34,915 bases of DNA, taken from a virus. How positions within the stretch are numbered: position 1 is the first letter of the stretch; each line of letters starts with the position of its first letter. The stretch spans positions 1 to 34,915 of IMG/VR virus record IMGVR_UViG_3300042474_000125; one strand, 5' to 3'. Below are positions 23,920 through 32,338 of this stretch, piece after piece. Position numbers and translations under genes: made by a program. The notes beneath the pieces were generated by a model, which had not been told where the DNA came from, ran no database searches, and saw only the letters and a program-made list of their open reading frames with translations.

Positions 23920-24648
23920 TTATATCTCCCTTATGTTGCCGTTGATGTCACTGCTGACCAGTGGCAAATATTGTGCCTGCACATCCAGTCTGCAGTCTAT
24001 TCTTTTTCTTTTGCCGTAGCTGTCTGCGTCAAATATATTTAACACCACTGGTGTGCTGCTTTTGTCCACCAGCACTATGGGCACTTCTGAATCCTGTGCT
24101 GAATCTCCCAAACTTTGAGTGTGTGCTTGTGTGAGTATGTTTTTGATCTTGCCCACATTGATATCAAATGTGAGATTGCGCTGCCCCACAGAACCAGAAA
24201 GTGTGCTGGTGTTGATGTCTGCTTTGCTGATGGTTTCAGAACGATTGTTGAAACGCAAGTCCACAGATTCAATAACAGGTGCTGTTTGACCTGCGCTGTC
24301 TTGTGTGAGGGTGATATCCACTTCAAAATATCTGCCATACACAGAGGATACAGTAGCGGTGTTGGGGTAGATGGTGGTAGTGGTTGGAGTCACAATTGCT
24401 CCTGCGCTGTCCACAGCAGTGCCTGCACGAATCACTGTGGTCACAGGAAGACTGGCCTGCACTTCAGTAAGCAAATTAAACCAATCCACTGTGCCTGTGT
24501 CCTGCACAATGGTGGTGTAAGTGAGTGTGCTGCTGGGTGTGCCCTGCCATTGTGTGAATGCAGTCCATGTGGCATAACTGCTCCAAGTTTGTGTGCCCAA
24601 ACTGTTGTAGGTGTTGCTGTATTGGTCGTAATATCCTGTGCCTGGCAT
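23920..24648 (-). CDS. Tail tip/fibre-connector structural protein, hypothetical
   Basis: 242 residues, starting 1 base after the tail-tip gene's stop. The N-terminus is rich in Tyr, Trp and Gly (GYYDQYSNTYNSLGTQTWSS). The middle is beta-rich (GRYFEVDITLTQDSAGQ, VIESVDLRFNNRSE), and the C-terminus is basic then hydrophobic (DSYGKRKRIDCRLDVQAQYL). No family recognised. Its place between the host-specificity protein and the large fibre suggests a connector or decoration subunit. Confidence 0.7.
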   Translation of the reverse strand: MPGTGYYDQYSNTYNSLGTQTWSSYATWTAFTQWQGTPSSTLTYTTIVQDTGTVDWFNLLTEVQASLPVTTVIRAGTAVDSAGAIVTPTTTTIYPNTATVSSVYGRYFEVDITLTQDSAGQTAPVIESVDLRFNNRSETISKADINTSTLSGSVGQRNLTFDINVGKIKNILTQAHTQSLGDSAQDSEVPIVLVDKSSTPVVLNIFDADSYGKRKRIDCRLDVQAQYLPLVSSDINGNIREI

Positions 24649-24649
24649 T

Positions 24650-26821
24650 CTAACCTCCTAAACTTTGACTGCCGCCTGTGGCAGGCACATTGGGATTGGT
24701 GTCCACAATGAAATTGATATAACCTTCAATGCTGTAATCGGTGATGGGAGGACTGCCAGCAATGCTGTAGGTGTATCCTGGAAAATTAATTGGTGCAAGG
24801 CCCAAATCTCCGCCAATTCTAAATTCTGTGTCTCCCATGTATCTTATTTTGTATCTGTAACCTTTGGCCAGTACTATAGGTTCTTGAATTGGGTTACCTT
24901 GAGGAAAATATGCGTATGGTAATGATTTGAGAACCAACAGTGTGTTGCCTTTGAACACTTGAATGGTAAGACGATTGACCAATGTGGATATGGGTTGTCT
25001 AAATTGCAATGATGTGGTTCTTGCTCCATAGAATGGGTATCCCGCAGCAGTACCATCTCCATTTTTTACAAATGTAAATGTTCCTTGTGAATATTGACTC
25101 AACCAATCACTGGATGGACTTTTTCTTCGAAAAGTAGGATTTAAAGCAGTTTGTTCAAACAAACCACCAGGATCGCCAACAGTTCTAGTTACCCAACCTT
25201 GAATGTATCTGATAGGTGGCGGTGGTGGCGGTGGTGGCGGTTGGTCCGGTGGTGGTGGCACAATAATAGGATCACCTCTAGGCGGTGGTGGATTTTCTGG
25301 CAAATAGATGGGTGGTGGTATGTCTATCTGCGGACCTGGCACATAGGGATAATTGGTGGCCACATGTTCAGTGCAACTCATGCTGATTGTGCCGTCCACA
25401 TTCAATTTCATATTCACCACTCTAAATGTTTTGTTGCTGAGATTCAGCACTGTGTCTGTGATGCGTATGATATCACCTGGTATCACATCCATTAATTCTT
25501 GTGTGGCAGTTAATTCTATGCCAGATTGATTTCTGCTTTTCTTGTAGATACTTTCCGCCATAAATTTTGCTATGTATGGACTGCTGATGGTACCAAATGT
25601 GAATTCACCTGTGAGTTCTTCATCTTGATCCACTGTCAAATCTCCTGACACACGATACACAGCTTGTTGCACAGTGAAGTCTATATTAGGATCCACATAG
25701 TTCACAATCACTTGATTGTATTTGGTGCCTTTGGTTTCACCTGTGAGTGTGATGCCTCCCACAATTTCTGATTTGTCCACATCATAAGCTATGTTGATGG
25801 TGGCACTGGTGATATCTGTGGCATTGCCACCATCTTCCACAATCAATTTGTATCTGCCCTGCACATATGGCATCATGCCGCGACATCCGCCCACTAGCAC
25901 TTTGACATTGTCAATTAATTTTTGTCTAGTGTCGATCACAGCACAGCAGGTCATGGCAGCTCCAGGATACAATGTTAATCCTTCTTTGTAATACGTCACT
26001 GATTGATTGTATTTGTTGGCAGCAATTTTAAAACTGTCTGCATCAATCTCATCTCTGCTGATGCCACAACCATATCTGGTATTCATCATGTAATCCAGCA
26101 AACAATTGGCAGGATTGGTGCCTTCCACTCCTGTGTAGGTCTTTGTTAAATTGGCATAGGTATTGCTCAATTGAGCGCCTGTGGTGTGAGTGGTCACATC
26201 AAAAACTTTTTTGCCACACACATCAAATTGCACAGTGGGCACTCCACCTTGATAAGGATTGGCATCTGCTTCTGCTTGTGTGGTGATGGTGCGCCATTCA
26301 AATCTCATGGCCACATAGGCCACACCTGGCAAAGTTCTAGATTTTGTGGGCCAACTGGGTGTTTGATTCAGCAATGAACTTTGTGATTGATTTTCTGTGC
26401 CTGAGAACACCTGCAATTGACAACGACCTGCATATTTGCCTTCAGTCACATCAATGATTGTGCCCACTGCATAGGTGCCTGCGGCGGGTTGTGGCAGTGC
26501 TTCATCATCTATTAATATTTTTTTTATGCCAGCAATTTCTCCTTCGCATACCACATAACACACATACAAATAACTGTTGTTGGTGCCATTGGTTTCCACA
26601 AATATCACTGTGCCACCCACACGTCTATAACCATAGATCACAGGTATCTGTTCATTGGTGCCTGATTTGTTCAACAAAACTCCTTGTTCTTGTTCTGCAC
26701 CACCCACATCAGGTGCTCCCATAGGTTTGATGTTGAATCCAAAAAAGTCTCCCACAAATGAAACCACTTTTTTAAAAGCTCTCACAATGGGATTGGTAAT
26801 TCTTCTGATCTGTCTGCCCAT
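24650..26821 (-). CDS. Tail tip / host-specificity protein (J-like)
   Basis: 723 residues from the ATG at 26821, which overlaps the previous stop by one base; an open frame to 26857 would run inside that gene. The N-terminal region (RAFKKVVSFVGDFFGFNIKP, GGAEQEQGVLLNKSGTNEQI, PVIYGYRRVGG) matches the conserved start of lambda J/GTA-type tail-tip proteins. The sequence continues with QTPSWPTKSRTLPGVAYVA and DVTTHTTG. A strongly proline-rich linker (about 512-545, including nine consecutive prolines) separates this core from a C-terminal beta domain of about 175 residues, which is probably the receptor-contact part. Confidence 0.9.
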   Translation of the reverse strand: MGRQIRRITNPIVRAFKKVVSFVGDFFGFNIKPMGAPDVGGAEQEQGVLLNKSGTNEQIPVIYGYRRVGGTVIFVETNGTNNSYLYVCYVVCEGEIAGIKKILIDDEALPQPAAGTYAVGTIIDVTEGKYAGRCQLQVFSGTENQSQSSLLNQTPSWPTKSRTLPGVAYVAMRFEWRTITTQAEADANPYQGGVPTVQFDVCGKKVFDVTTHTTGAQLSNTYANLTKTYTGVEGTNPANCLLDYMMNTRYGCGISRDEIDADSFKIAANKYNQSVTYYKEGLTLYPGAAMTCCAVIDTRQKLIDNVKVLVGGCRGMMPYVQGRYKLIVEDGGNATDITSATINIAYDVDKSEIVGGITLTGETKGTKYNQVIVNYVDPNIDFTVQQAVYRVSGDLTVDQDEELTGEFTFGTISSPYIAKFMAESIYKKSRNQSGIELTATQELMDVIPGDIIRITDTVLNLSNKTFRVVNMKLNVDGTISMSCTEHVATNYPYVPGPQIDIPPPIYLPENPPPPRGDPIIVPPPPDQPPPPPPPPPIRYIQGWVTRTVGDPGGLFEQTALNPTFRRKSPSSDWLSQYSQGTFTFVKNGDGTAAGYPFYGARTTSLQFRQPISTLVNRLTIQVFKGNTLLVLKSLPYAYFPQGNPIQEPIVLAKGYRYKIRYMGDTEFRIGGDLGLAPINFPGYTYSIAGSPPITDYSIEGYINFIVDTNPNVPATGGSQSLGG
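25215..25259 (+). repeat. GGT/GGC triplet repeat encoding polyproline
   Basis: Near-perfect GGTGGC/GGTGGT triplets on the plus strand, encoding the polyproline linker of the tail-tip gene on the minus strand. Such runs can expand or contract by slippage, changing linker length without breaking the frame. Confidence 0.75.
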
Positions 26822-27306
26822 TATGCCAATCCTTTCATGTGAATGTAACCCACACATTCAGCACCTTTGCTGCGATAGAATGATTGTGCTCTGTCCAAAA
26901 ACTTCACAGTGGGTTTGAATTCAGCTGTGTGTGCCACACAAGCGGCCTCCATGCTGTTGGCGCCAGATGAATAAAAAAAATCTTCGCACACCTCCCACAA
27001 TTGATCTGAAAGTGTTTTGCTGCGTGCTTCAGGCAGCACAAAGAACATCACAATGTGTCCTACCACTATGTCATTGTATAATTTTTTGCTGAGTTGTGCC
27101 ACAGCATAGGCCACCATCTGCTGATCTTGTTCGCACACAAATATTCTAAAATTAGGATCAATCATTGCTTCTCTCAGTCTATCAAAACAAACTTTTTCAT
27201 CCAGCGGGTCGTGGGTGTCTAATTCAGCACTGCGACCATGTGCATGTATGATGGGCATCAATTTGTTAATTTCTTTGGGTTGTAATACTCTTATGTCGTG
27301 TATCAT
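26821..27306 (-). CDS. GNAT-fold acetyltransferase-like tail-module protein
   Basis: 161 residues. Features consistent with a GNAT fold are the strand RIFVCEQDQQMVAYAVAQL (about 54-72), the strand IVMFFVLPEARSKTLSDQLW (about 87-106), which matches the +-V-P--R--G---L pattern although the usual Gly of the acetyl-CoA loop is replaced by Thr, and a later FYRSKGAECVG near the end (motif B-like). It sits where many siphophages carry the tail assembly/peptidase gene. GNAT-like proteins of unclear role are known in phage virion modules; activity here is doubtful given the changed loop. Confidence 0.65.
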   Translation of the reverse strand: MIHDIRVLQPKEINKLMPIIHAHGRSAELDTHDPLDEKVCFDRLREAMIDPNFRIFVCEQDQQMVAYAVAQLSKKLYNDIVVGHIVMFFVLPEARSKTLSDQLWEVCEDFFYSSGANSMEAACVAHTAEFKPTVKFLDRAQSFYRSKGAECVGYIHMKGLA

Positions 27307-27884
27307 TAGACTCTACCCCATCTAATATCTTTGAGACTCACTGCACTGAATTCCATGCTGTTGTCCTGAGGATGTTCCACTTGAAAATTACCTAGATTGG
27401 TTCTGCGACCTGATCGTTTGTCAAAGTTAATAAACTGACTGCTGACCTGTAGAGTTATTTCTGCTGTGTTCACATTGTTGTTCACACTGTAACCGCTAAT
27501 TCTTCCTCTGAATATAGTGATGGCATTTTCACCTGCAGAATCACCTATCAGTTGATTGGTGCTAAAATTTATGAATGCTCTGCGAATGGTCACCAACTGA
27601 TTGATTTGTGCACTGGTGGCAAATGAAGTCACATAACTGGTGTCTAACGCACTGAGTGTGATAGTGGCACTAACAATTTGCACATCGGCATTTTCTTCAG
27701 TTTCGCTGACGCCTAAAAAAACTCCTTGAGCAGTATAAGTGTTAGAATTAAAAGTAATATTGTAAGGAGCGTCAGTGTATCTAGTGGTACTACCATTAGA
27801 CATGCCTATGTCTATCAATAGTATACTGATAATGCTGTTGCCAGCAAGATAAACATTTTGATCTGTGGTAAGATTCCTTACCAT
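27306..27884 (-). CDS. Minor tail (tip) protein, DUF2163-like
   Basis: 192 residues in the position of the tail-tip hub component, after the distal tail protein and before the tail-tip J-like protein. Beta-rich, with TTRYTDAPYNITFNSNTY early, a VQIVSATITLSAL strand pair and a C-terminal SQFINFDKRSGRRTN segment, which is the typical ending of hub-type proteins (F----RRTN). Overlaps both neighbours by one base. The DUF2163/gpL-like label is a guess from position and general look. Confidence 0.7.
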   Translation of the reverse strand: MVRNLTTDQNVYLAGNSIISILLIDIGMSNGSTTRYTDAPYNITFNSNTYTAQGVFLGVSETEENADVQIVSATITLSALDTSYVTSFATSAQINQLVTIRRAFINFSTNQLIGDSAGENAITIFRGRISGYSVNNNVNTAEITLQVSSQFINFDKRSGRRTNLGNFQVEHPQDNSMEFSAVSLKDIRWGRV

Positions 27885-28510
27885 TAGATAGTCTCCTGTA
27901 CATCCACTCTGTATGCTACCAATCCATCATTGGTGTATTGGTATTCTTGTAAATCGCTGGTGGCAAACATTTTAAAATACACATCCTTGTAGGTTATGGT
28001 AGCACCTGGAGAAGTTTGTGTCACAATGGGCGGTTCTATGGTGAATGTGCTCACACCTGAAGTGACAGTGACATCTGCCACCACCATGTACACTTTGTCA
28101 TGACCAGCAAGTTGAATCACATTGCCTGCTTTGATCACAGAGTTGCTGCCACTGATGCGGTTTACGCTGAGAGAAGTAGCACCCACCGACGCTAAAAGAT
28201 TCAATTGTAATGTGTTTACACCATCAATGCCAATAAAATTGCTCACACCTGGTATCTGCACATAGAAATCATTGAGAGGTCCGCGTGCTTTGGCAAAGAA
28301 TGCTTGAATGGGTCTGTATTCTGCCTGTGTGCCTGGCACGAATTGCAGTGTGCCTGCCCACAGTGTGGTGGCGTTGCTGGTGCGCACTGATCTGCCACTT
28401 TGAGTCTGTGTGATTTTAGTAATGTTGCGCTGTTGAAAATTCACTGCTGTGAATCCTATGTCTGTGGCCAGTGTGGCCGATACTCCGTTAAGATATCCTA
28501 TGTTGGCCAT
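27884..28510 (-). CDS. Distal/minor tail protein
   Basis: 208 residues immediately after the tape measure, the usual place of the distal tail protein that caps the tube. The segment SGRSVRTSNATTLWAGTLQF then TQAEYRPIQAFFAKARGPLN (about 38-78) matches the pattern of tail-tip ring proteins (R--SG---R-----W--TL-------E---I-AF---+RG). It continues with FYVQIPG and several beta strands. Start and stop overlap neighbours by one base. Exact subfamily not determined. Confidence 0.75.
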   Translation of the reverse strand: MANIGYLNGVSATLATDIGFTAVNFQQRNITKITQTQSGRSVRTSNATTLWAGTLQFVPGTQAEYRPIQAFFAKARGPLNDFYVQIPGVSNFIGIDGVNTLQLNLLASVGATSLSVNRISGSNSVIKAGNVIQLAGHDKVYMVVADVTVTSGVSTFTIEPPIVTQTSPGATITYKDVYFKMFATSDLQEYQYTNDGLVAYRVDVQETI

Positions 28511-30495
28511 TATTGTGTGACTCCTACTCTACCACGCTTGTTGGTTGCTTCATTAATTATGCCCACTATGGTGCTTCTGCGATTGATCAAGATTTCATCA
28601 AAACCATCTGCATCCACTGTGCTGATGTTGAAGTTCACTGTGACACCTTGACTCATTTGATCATTGGGTGTGATTCTGCCTGATGAGCTAGGAGTGAACA
28701 TTTCTGGTCCATCTTCCCCAACGAGGTATGATTGATTTTCTCCCACCAATCCACCTTGACGTCTGGCACCTGTGTATTGTGTGCCTCTGATCTTTTGAAC
28801 TTCTGCGTAACCTCGAGCGGCCATAATACCAGCAATGGCAATGTTTAATGGAAATGGAAAAGTGGCCAATGCATTGCTCACAGCTCTGTAAGTGTTTTGC
28901 AATGATTCTGCGATGGCCAATGCTTTGGCAATTTTGAATGCTTTTTCGTTGAATTGTGCCAGTGCGTTTAATGCATCCTTGCCACCTTGATATAATACTT
29001 GAATTTTTTGTTCTTGACTTAATTTTTCAATGTCAGCTTTGCTGGCATTGCCTTCCGTGATCATTTTTAAAGCGTCGTTAACTTCTTGCTTCTGCCTTTC
29101 CAAATTTGCTCTAGCAGCATTGGCCTTAATAACGCCTATTGCTGTTTGATAATCCTGTTCAGAAATTATACCATTTTCTTTTAAAATTCGTAATTGCTCT
29201 TGTTTTAATCTTTCTGCTTCCACTTCTGGAAATTTATCTGCAAGAGTGCCACCCACTTGTTTGGCAATACCAGGCAATGCACGTTCTGCTTCTTTTAAAT
29301 ATTTTTTATCTAATTCAGCGTTAATTTTTTGTTCATTTTCTAAAAAATCTTTACCTAACGCCAATCTTGCTTGTTCAATGTCTTTGAGTCTTTGATTGGT
29401 TTCATATGAATTTCTTATTTGCTGTAGATATTTTTCAGCATTGCTCAAAGTGCCCGCTTGCACAGCATTCACTGCCTGACCAGTTTCAAGATAATCCATC
29501 CAGTTGTCAGCAATGGCGTTGGAAATTGTATCTACTTTTGTAAGATTTTCATAAATTCTGTAACCTTCCACAGCTGCCACACTCAACAAAGTGGCCACTA
29601 TGCCTATGCCTGGTATAGATTGAATTGCCACTCTCAAACCTACAAATGCTGCAGTCAAACCTCCAACTGCTGTGGTTATAGCAACAATTTTGCCCACTGC
29701 CAACACTGTAAAAAATACTCCTAAACCCACAATCACAGCATCGATATTTTTGCTTAAACCATCCAATATTATGGACAACCCTCGAGTGAATCCTGTGGCC
29801 TCATTAATCTTGCCTATGGTTAAAACAAATTGTGTGCTTAGATTGGATAAACTTTGTCCTAATGTGACATCTTGACTTCTTGCTGTGGCAGCAGCTTGAG
29901 CAGCAGTGTTTTGCAATGCTTGAATCAATCCTTCAGAAGACAATCTGCCTTCTTGTGCTAATTTTTGCAATTGATTAATGGTTAGTCCTGTGGCCTTAGC
30001 ATATCTTTGCAGAATATCTGGAGCAGTGGCCAACAATTGATTAAAGTCTCTGCCATCAATGGTTCCTTTGAGAAATGATTTGCCAAGATTGTCTATGATG
30101 CTGGCCTGATTTTGAGCACTAACGCCATTAATTTTAAAACTTGCAGTGATAGTATCAGTTAATTTAATTAAATCATTTTGAGTTACATTATAATCGCCTG
30201 TGGTTAATTTTAATCTAGCATACAAATCAGCAGTGTTGCTTAATGAAGAATAATTTTTTATGGCAACACTGGTTAGAGCACCTTGCACTGCTGTGAATTC
30301 TTGCACACTGCTGGTGGCATTTTTTACTCTAATATTAAATTCTTGATAACTGTTTAATGCTTGAGCAATTTCTTTTACTCCAAATGCCACTCCTGCCAAT
30401 TTACCAATGGTACCAAGACTGCCACCAATGTCTCGCAACACCTTGGAGGCATTATCCTTAACTTCTACATTTATAGTAGTTGTGTTCGGTGCCAT
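28510..30495 (-). CDS. Tape measure protein
   Basis: 661 residues, the largest tail gene in the usual position after the chaperone pair. The N-terminus (TTINVEVKDNASKVLRDIG, then Q-FNIRVKNATSS and LYARLKLTTGDYNVTQNDL) matches the N-terminal tape-measure domain of siphoviruses. Long hydrophobic segments lie at about 247-315. A helical, Gln/Lys/Glu-rich part (about 375-490) follows, then a C-terminal GGLVGENQSYLVGEDGPEMF typical of tape measures. It sets tail length; at about 1.5 angstroms per residue a helical 661-residue protein would fit a tail of roughly 100 nm. Confidence 0.92.
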   Translation of the reverse strand: MAPNTTTINVEVKDNASKVLRDIGGSLGTIGKLAGVAFGVKEIAQALNSYQEFNIRVKNATSSVQEFTAVQGALTSVAIKNYSSLSNTADLYARLKLTTGDYNVTQNDLIKLTDTITASFKINGVSAQNQASIIDNLGKSFLKGTIDGRDFNQLLATAPDILQRYAKATGLTINQLQKLAQEGRLSSEGLIQALQNTAAQAAATARSQDVTLGQSLSNLSTQFVLTIGKINEATGFTRGLSIILDGLSKNIDAVIVGLGVFFTVLAVGKIVAITTAVGGLTAAFVGLRVAIQSIPGIGIVATLLSVAAVEGYRIYENLTKVDTISNAIADNWMDYLETGQAVNAVQAGTLSNAEKYLQQIRNSYETNQRLKDIEQARLALGKDFLENEQKINAELDKKYLKEAERALPGIAKQVGGTLADKFPEVEAERLKQEQLRILKENGIISEQDYQTAIGVIKANAARANLERQKQEVNDALKMITEGNASKADIEKLSQEQKIQVLYQGGKDALNALAQFNEKAFKIAKALAIAESLQNTYRAVSNALATFPFPLNIAIAGIMAARGYAEVQKIRGTQYTGARRQGGLVGENQSYLVGEDGPEMFTPSSSGRITPNDQMSQGVTVNFNISTVDADGFDEILINRRSTIVGIINEATNKRGRVGVTQ

Positions 30496-31010
30496 TTATC
30501 TTCTTCTCTTTGTACTCATAGAGTCTGATCTTTTTTTCTCCAGATCATACTCCCATTTGTAATAAGCGCTCCACGTGCTCAATTCTAGGACACTGAAGTT
30601 CATAACTTCTTCAATGCTTTTGCCCAACCTGTCCGCAATCCGACAGATCAAGAGCAGTTCAGTGTCCTCTAGGAGTTTTTTGAGATTGCCTCAACCGACT
30701 CCGGAGCAGCGTTTAAGGCGCCACACACTCTTAAGATCACATTGGGATCAACCTCATTCATAAATGTGAACTTGTCAAATTTATTGAACATGGGTTTGCC
30801 TTCTGGATCCAATGCTTTGGCAATGATGGTTTCCACCAATGCTTCCACAGTTTTACCTTCCTGTTGCAATTGAATGATTCTGCTTTCCACTGCAAAAGGA
30901 TAAGCGGTTTTGTAATAGATATCTGTCTTCCATTCATCCACAGTGATCTTTTTCAATCCGCCTGCTAATCTTTCTTTAAAATGCCCTTTGGCATTGTCTA
31001 ATATACTCAT
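30496..31010 (-). CDS. Tail assembly chaperone GT (frameshift product)
   Basis: The G reading frame (30669-31010) ends ATC TCA AAA AAC TCC TAG. The heptamer A AAA AAC (30681-30675) is in the correct phase for a -1 shift. After shifting, the frame runs on for 59 codons to TAA at 30498-30496, just before the tape-measure ATG. The fusion would be 171 residues. The added part contains RIADRLGKSIEEVMNF, then ELSTWSAYYKWEYDLEKKR, a pattern I recognise from T-type domains (R---L---+-E+--M---E---W-AYY). In lambda both products chaperone the tape measure. The efficiency and any downstream stimulator hairpin are not visible with certainty. Confidence 0.88.
30669..31010 (-). CDS. Tail assembly chaperone G
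   Basis: 113 residues, the unshifted product of the G/GT pair, positioned between the HK97 gp10-like protein and the tape measure. Mostly helical: AVESRIIQLQQEGKTVEALV then ETIIAKAL, ending FMNEVDPNVILRVCGALNAA PESVEAI. Overlaps the upstream gene by ATGA. It coats the tape measure during tail assembly in lambda-like phages and is absent from the virion. Confidence 0.82.
   Translation of the reverse strand: MSILDNAKGHFKERLAGGLKKITVDEWKTDIYYKTAYPFAVESRIIQLQQEGKTVEALVETIIAKALDPEGKPMFNKFDKFTFMNEVDPNVILRVCGALNAAPESVEAISKNS
30675..30681 (-). promoter_or_regulatory. Programmed -1 frameshift slippery site AAAAAAC
   Basis: A perfect X XXY YYZ heptamer in phase with the G frame, located six bases before the G stop codon. 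It allows ribosomes to move into the T extension that ends at 30496. Confidence 0.88.
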
Positions 31011-31297
31011 TTGGTTCTCCTCATAGTTTGTCTAATGGCAGGTTCAATCATACCATTAGGTGCTTGTTTACTGTGTCCTTCTTCAAGAACATTAATATAT
31101 GGCACACGATTATTCACATGCCATACTTTTTGTTTGCGGTATAAGTTCCATCCGCGTCTTGCTCTGCCTTTGTCTATGGGTGTGGCCCGTTTGATTTCTT
31201 CATAGAAAGTTTGAGCAACCTGGGCAGTGTATTTCTCCAAATCTCTTTGAAGATCTTGCACTGCCTTGGGACCATTTGTTATTTTTACATTCAACAT
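31007..31297 (-). CDS. Head-tail connector / tail component (HK97 gp10-like)
   Basis: 96 residues. The segment ATPIDKGRARRGWN (about 39-52), then VPYINVLEEGHSKQAPNGMI (about 67-86), is the signature pattern of HK97 gp10-like proteins (TP-DTG+-R-W---, PYA-+LE-G-S-QAP-G). These proteins sit at the head-tail junction or help complete the tail. Upstream is the major tail protein; downstream the G chaperone overlaps by ATGA. Confidence 0.85.
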   Translation of the reverse strand: MLNVKITNGPKAVQDLQRDLEKYTAQVAQTFYEEIKRATPIDKGRARRGWNLYRKQKVWHVNNRVPYINVLEEGHSKQAPNGMIEPAIRQTMRRTK

Positions 31298-31320
31298 AGT
31301 CTGGTTGCTCCTGTGCCTTA

Positions 31321-31731
31321 TTATACTGTGCCTACTGTTATGCCGCCTGTGCCTTGGAAGTTCACTGTGGCAGTAATCAAGTCATCATAACTTGCTGTTC
31401 TTGACACTGATGTCACAATCACTTGTCCTGAAAACTTTTGACTGCCTGCTGCTGAACTGGTAATAAAGTCCACAAACAAGTCGTCATTGCTTTCTGGTGA
31501 AAATGCTTTGGTTGCTGTGGTGTGCAGCGTGTCATAGATCACTTCCATAGATCCTGTAAAGTCTTGCAGACCTTGCAAGTAAGTTCTTGAAACATCTCCC
31601 ATAGCTGTGTTTTCAATCACTTCTTTGGTTACTTCCACTGTCCATGATCTGATTTCTGCTATGGCCGTTTCTGCGCCTGCTGAATCGTTTCCGATTTTCA
31701 CTTGGCCTAATTGTCCTGTTAATGTTGCCAT
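31321..31731 (-). CDS. Major tail protein
   Basis: 136 residues with a strong AAGGAG before the ATG. The pattern GQVKIGNDSAGAETAIAEIR then SWTVEVTKEVIENTAMG, LQGLQDFTGSMEVIYD and a final beta run ATVNFQGTGG resembles the TP901-1/lambda-V type tube subunit (--SW+++---+---+++-G----+-G---+-G++-). It polymerises into the flexible non-contractile tube. Its position before the G/GT chaperones supports this. Confidence 0.88.
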   Translation of the reverse strand: MATLTGQLGQVKIGNDSAGAETAIAEIRSWTVEVTKEVIENTAMGDVSRTYLQGLQDFTGSMEVIYDTLHTTATKAFSPESNDDLFVDFITSSAAGSQKFSGQVIVTSVSRTASYDDLITATVNFQGTGGITVGTV

Positions 31732-31735
31732 TTGG

Positions 31736-31882
31736 TTACTCCTTGGGTTTAATGTTGTTGTTTACTTGACGCAATTCTACATTGCGCCAATCCTTAATCA
31801 GTATGCCTGTGGCCTGCAATTGTAATCGCTTGCTCTGAGGCACTGAATTTTTTTCTTTTGGTTGTGAAAAAAATATCTTCAT
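31736..31882 (-). CDS. Small hypothetical protein
   Basis: 48 residues, filling the whole gap between the tail completion gene and the major tail protein. It begins MKIFFSQPKEKNS, continues KRLQLQATGILIKDW and ends NNNIKPKE. Its last codons overlap the ribosome-binding site of the next gene (AAGGAG). No ribosome-binding site of its own is visible; it starts 3 bases after the previous stop, so coupling would be needed. Not recognised. Confidence 0.5.
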   Translation of the reverse strand: MKIFFSQPKEKNSVPQSKRLQLQATGILIKDWRNVELRQVNNNIKPKE

Positions 31883-31885
31883 TGT

Positions 31886-32335
31886 TTAAACTGCGCTGAT
31901 GGTGAATGAGTATTGCACTTCAGCAATAATCAAAAACTCACCCAATGGCGGAGTCCTTTCTATAATTTCTACTGATCGCACCAGTGTGGTTGCTGCTCTG
32001 GTTGCTCCCAATTCTCTGTTTCTTGCAGTGTTGAGAGTTTCTTCTATGCGTTCGATCATTTCGTTGCGTTTTTGATCCACGGTCTGTATCTGTCCCACTC
32101 TGCCATCAGATCTCACAAAACCTCTGATGTTCACTTCTATCACACCACGTCTTGCTCCACCCATGCTGATGTCTGTGCGTGTTTCATTGCCAGTGGTGAT
32201 CAGCACAGCTGGAAACTGTGTGATGGCCAATTTGTTCACATCAAATGGTTCGCGTGTGATGAATGCAGGTCTGGGTGGTGTCATGTCTGACAACACCTGT
32301 ATGATATTGACTGTGATATCTTCTCTGTTGCTCAT
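31886..32335 (-). CDS. Tail completion / terminator protein
   Basis: 149 residues. The DITVNIIQVLSDMTPPRPAF start, the FPAVLITTGNETRTD strand pair and the VIEVNIRGFVRSDG segment, followed by the helical IERIEETLNTARNRE, match the general plan of tail terminator (gpU-like) proteins: an N-terminal helix, then V-V++G-E------------G--+-++ and a C-terminal helix-strand pair. The place between connector and major tail protein fits. Start follows the upstream stop by 3 bases. Confidence 0.75.
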   Translation of the reverse strand: MSNREDITVNIIQVLSDMTPPRPAFITREPFDVNKLAITQFPAVLITTGNETRTDISMGGARRGVIEVNIRGFVRSDGRVGQIQTVDQKRNEMIERIEETLNTARNRELGATRAATTLVRSVEIIERTPPLGEFLIIAEVQYSFTISAV

Positions 32336-32338
32336 GCC

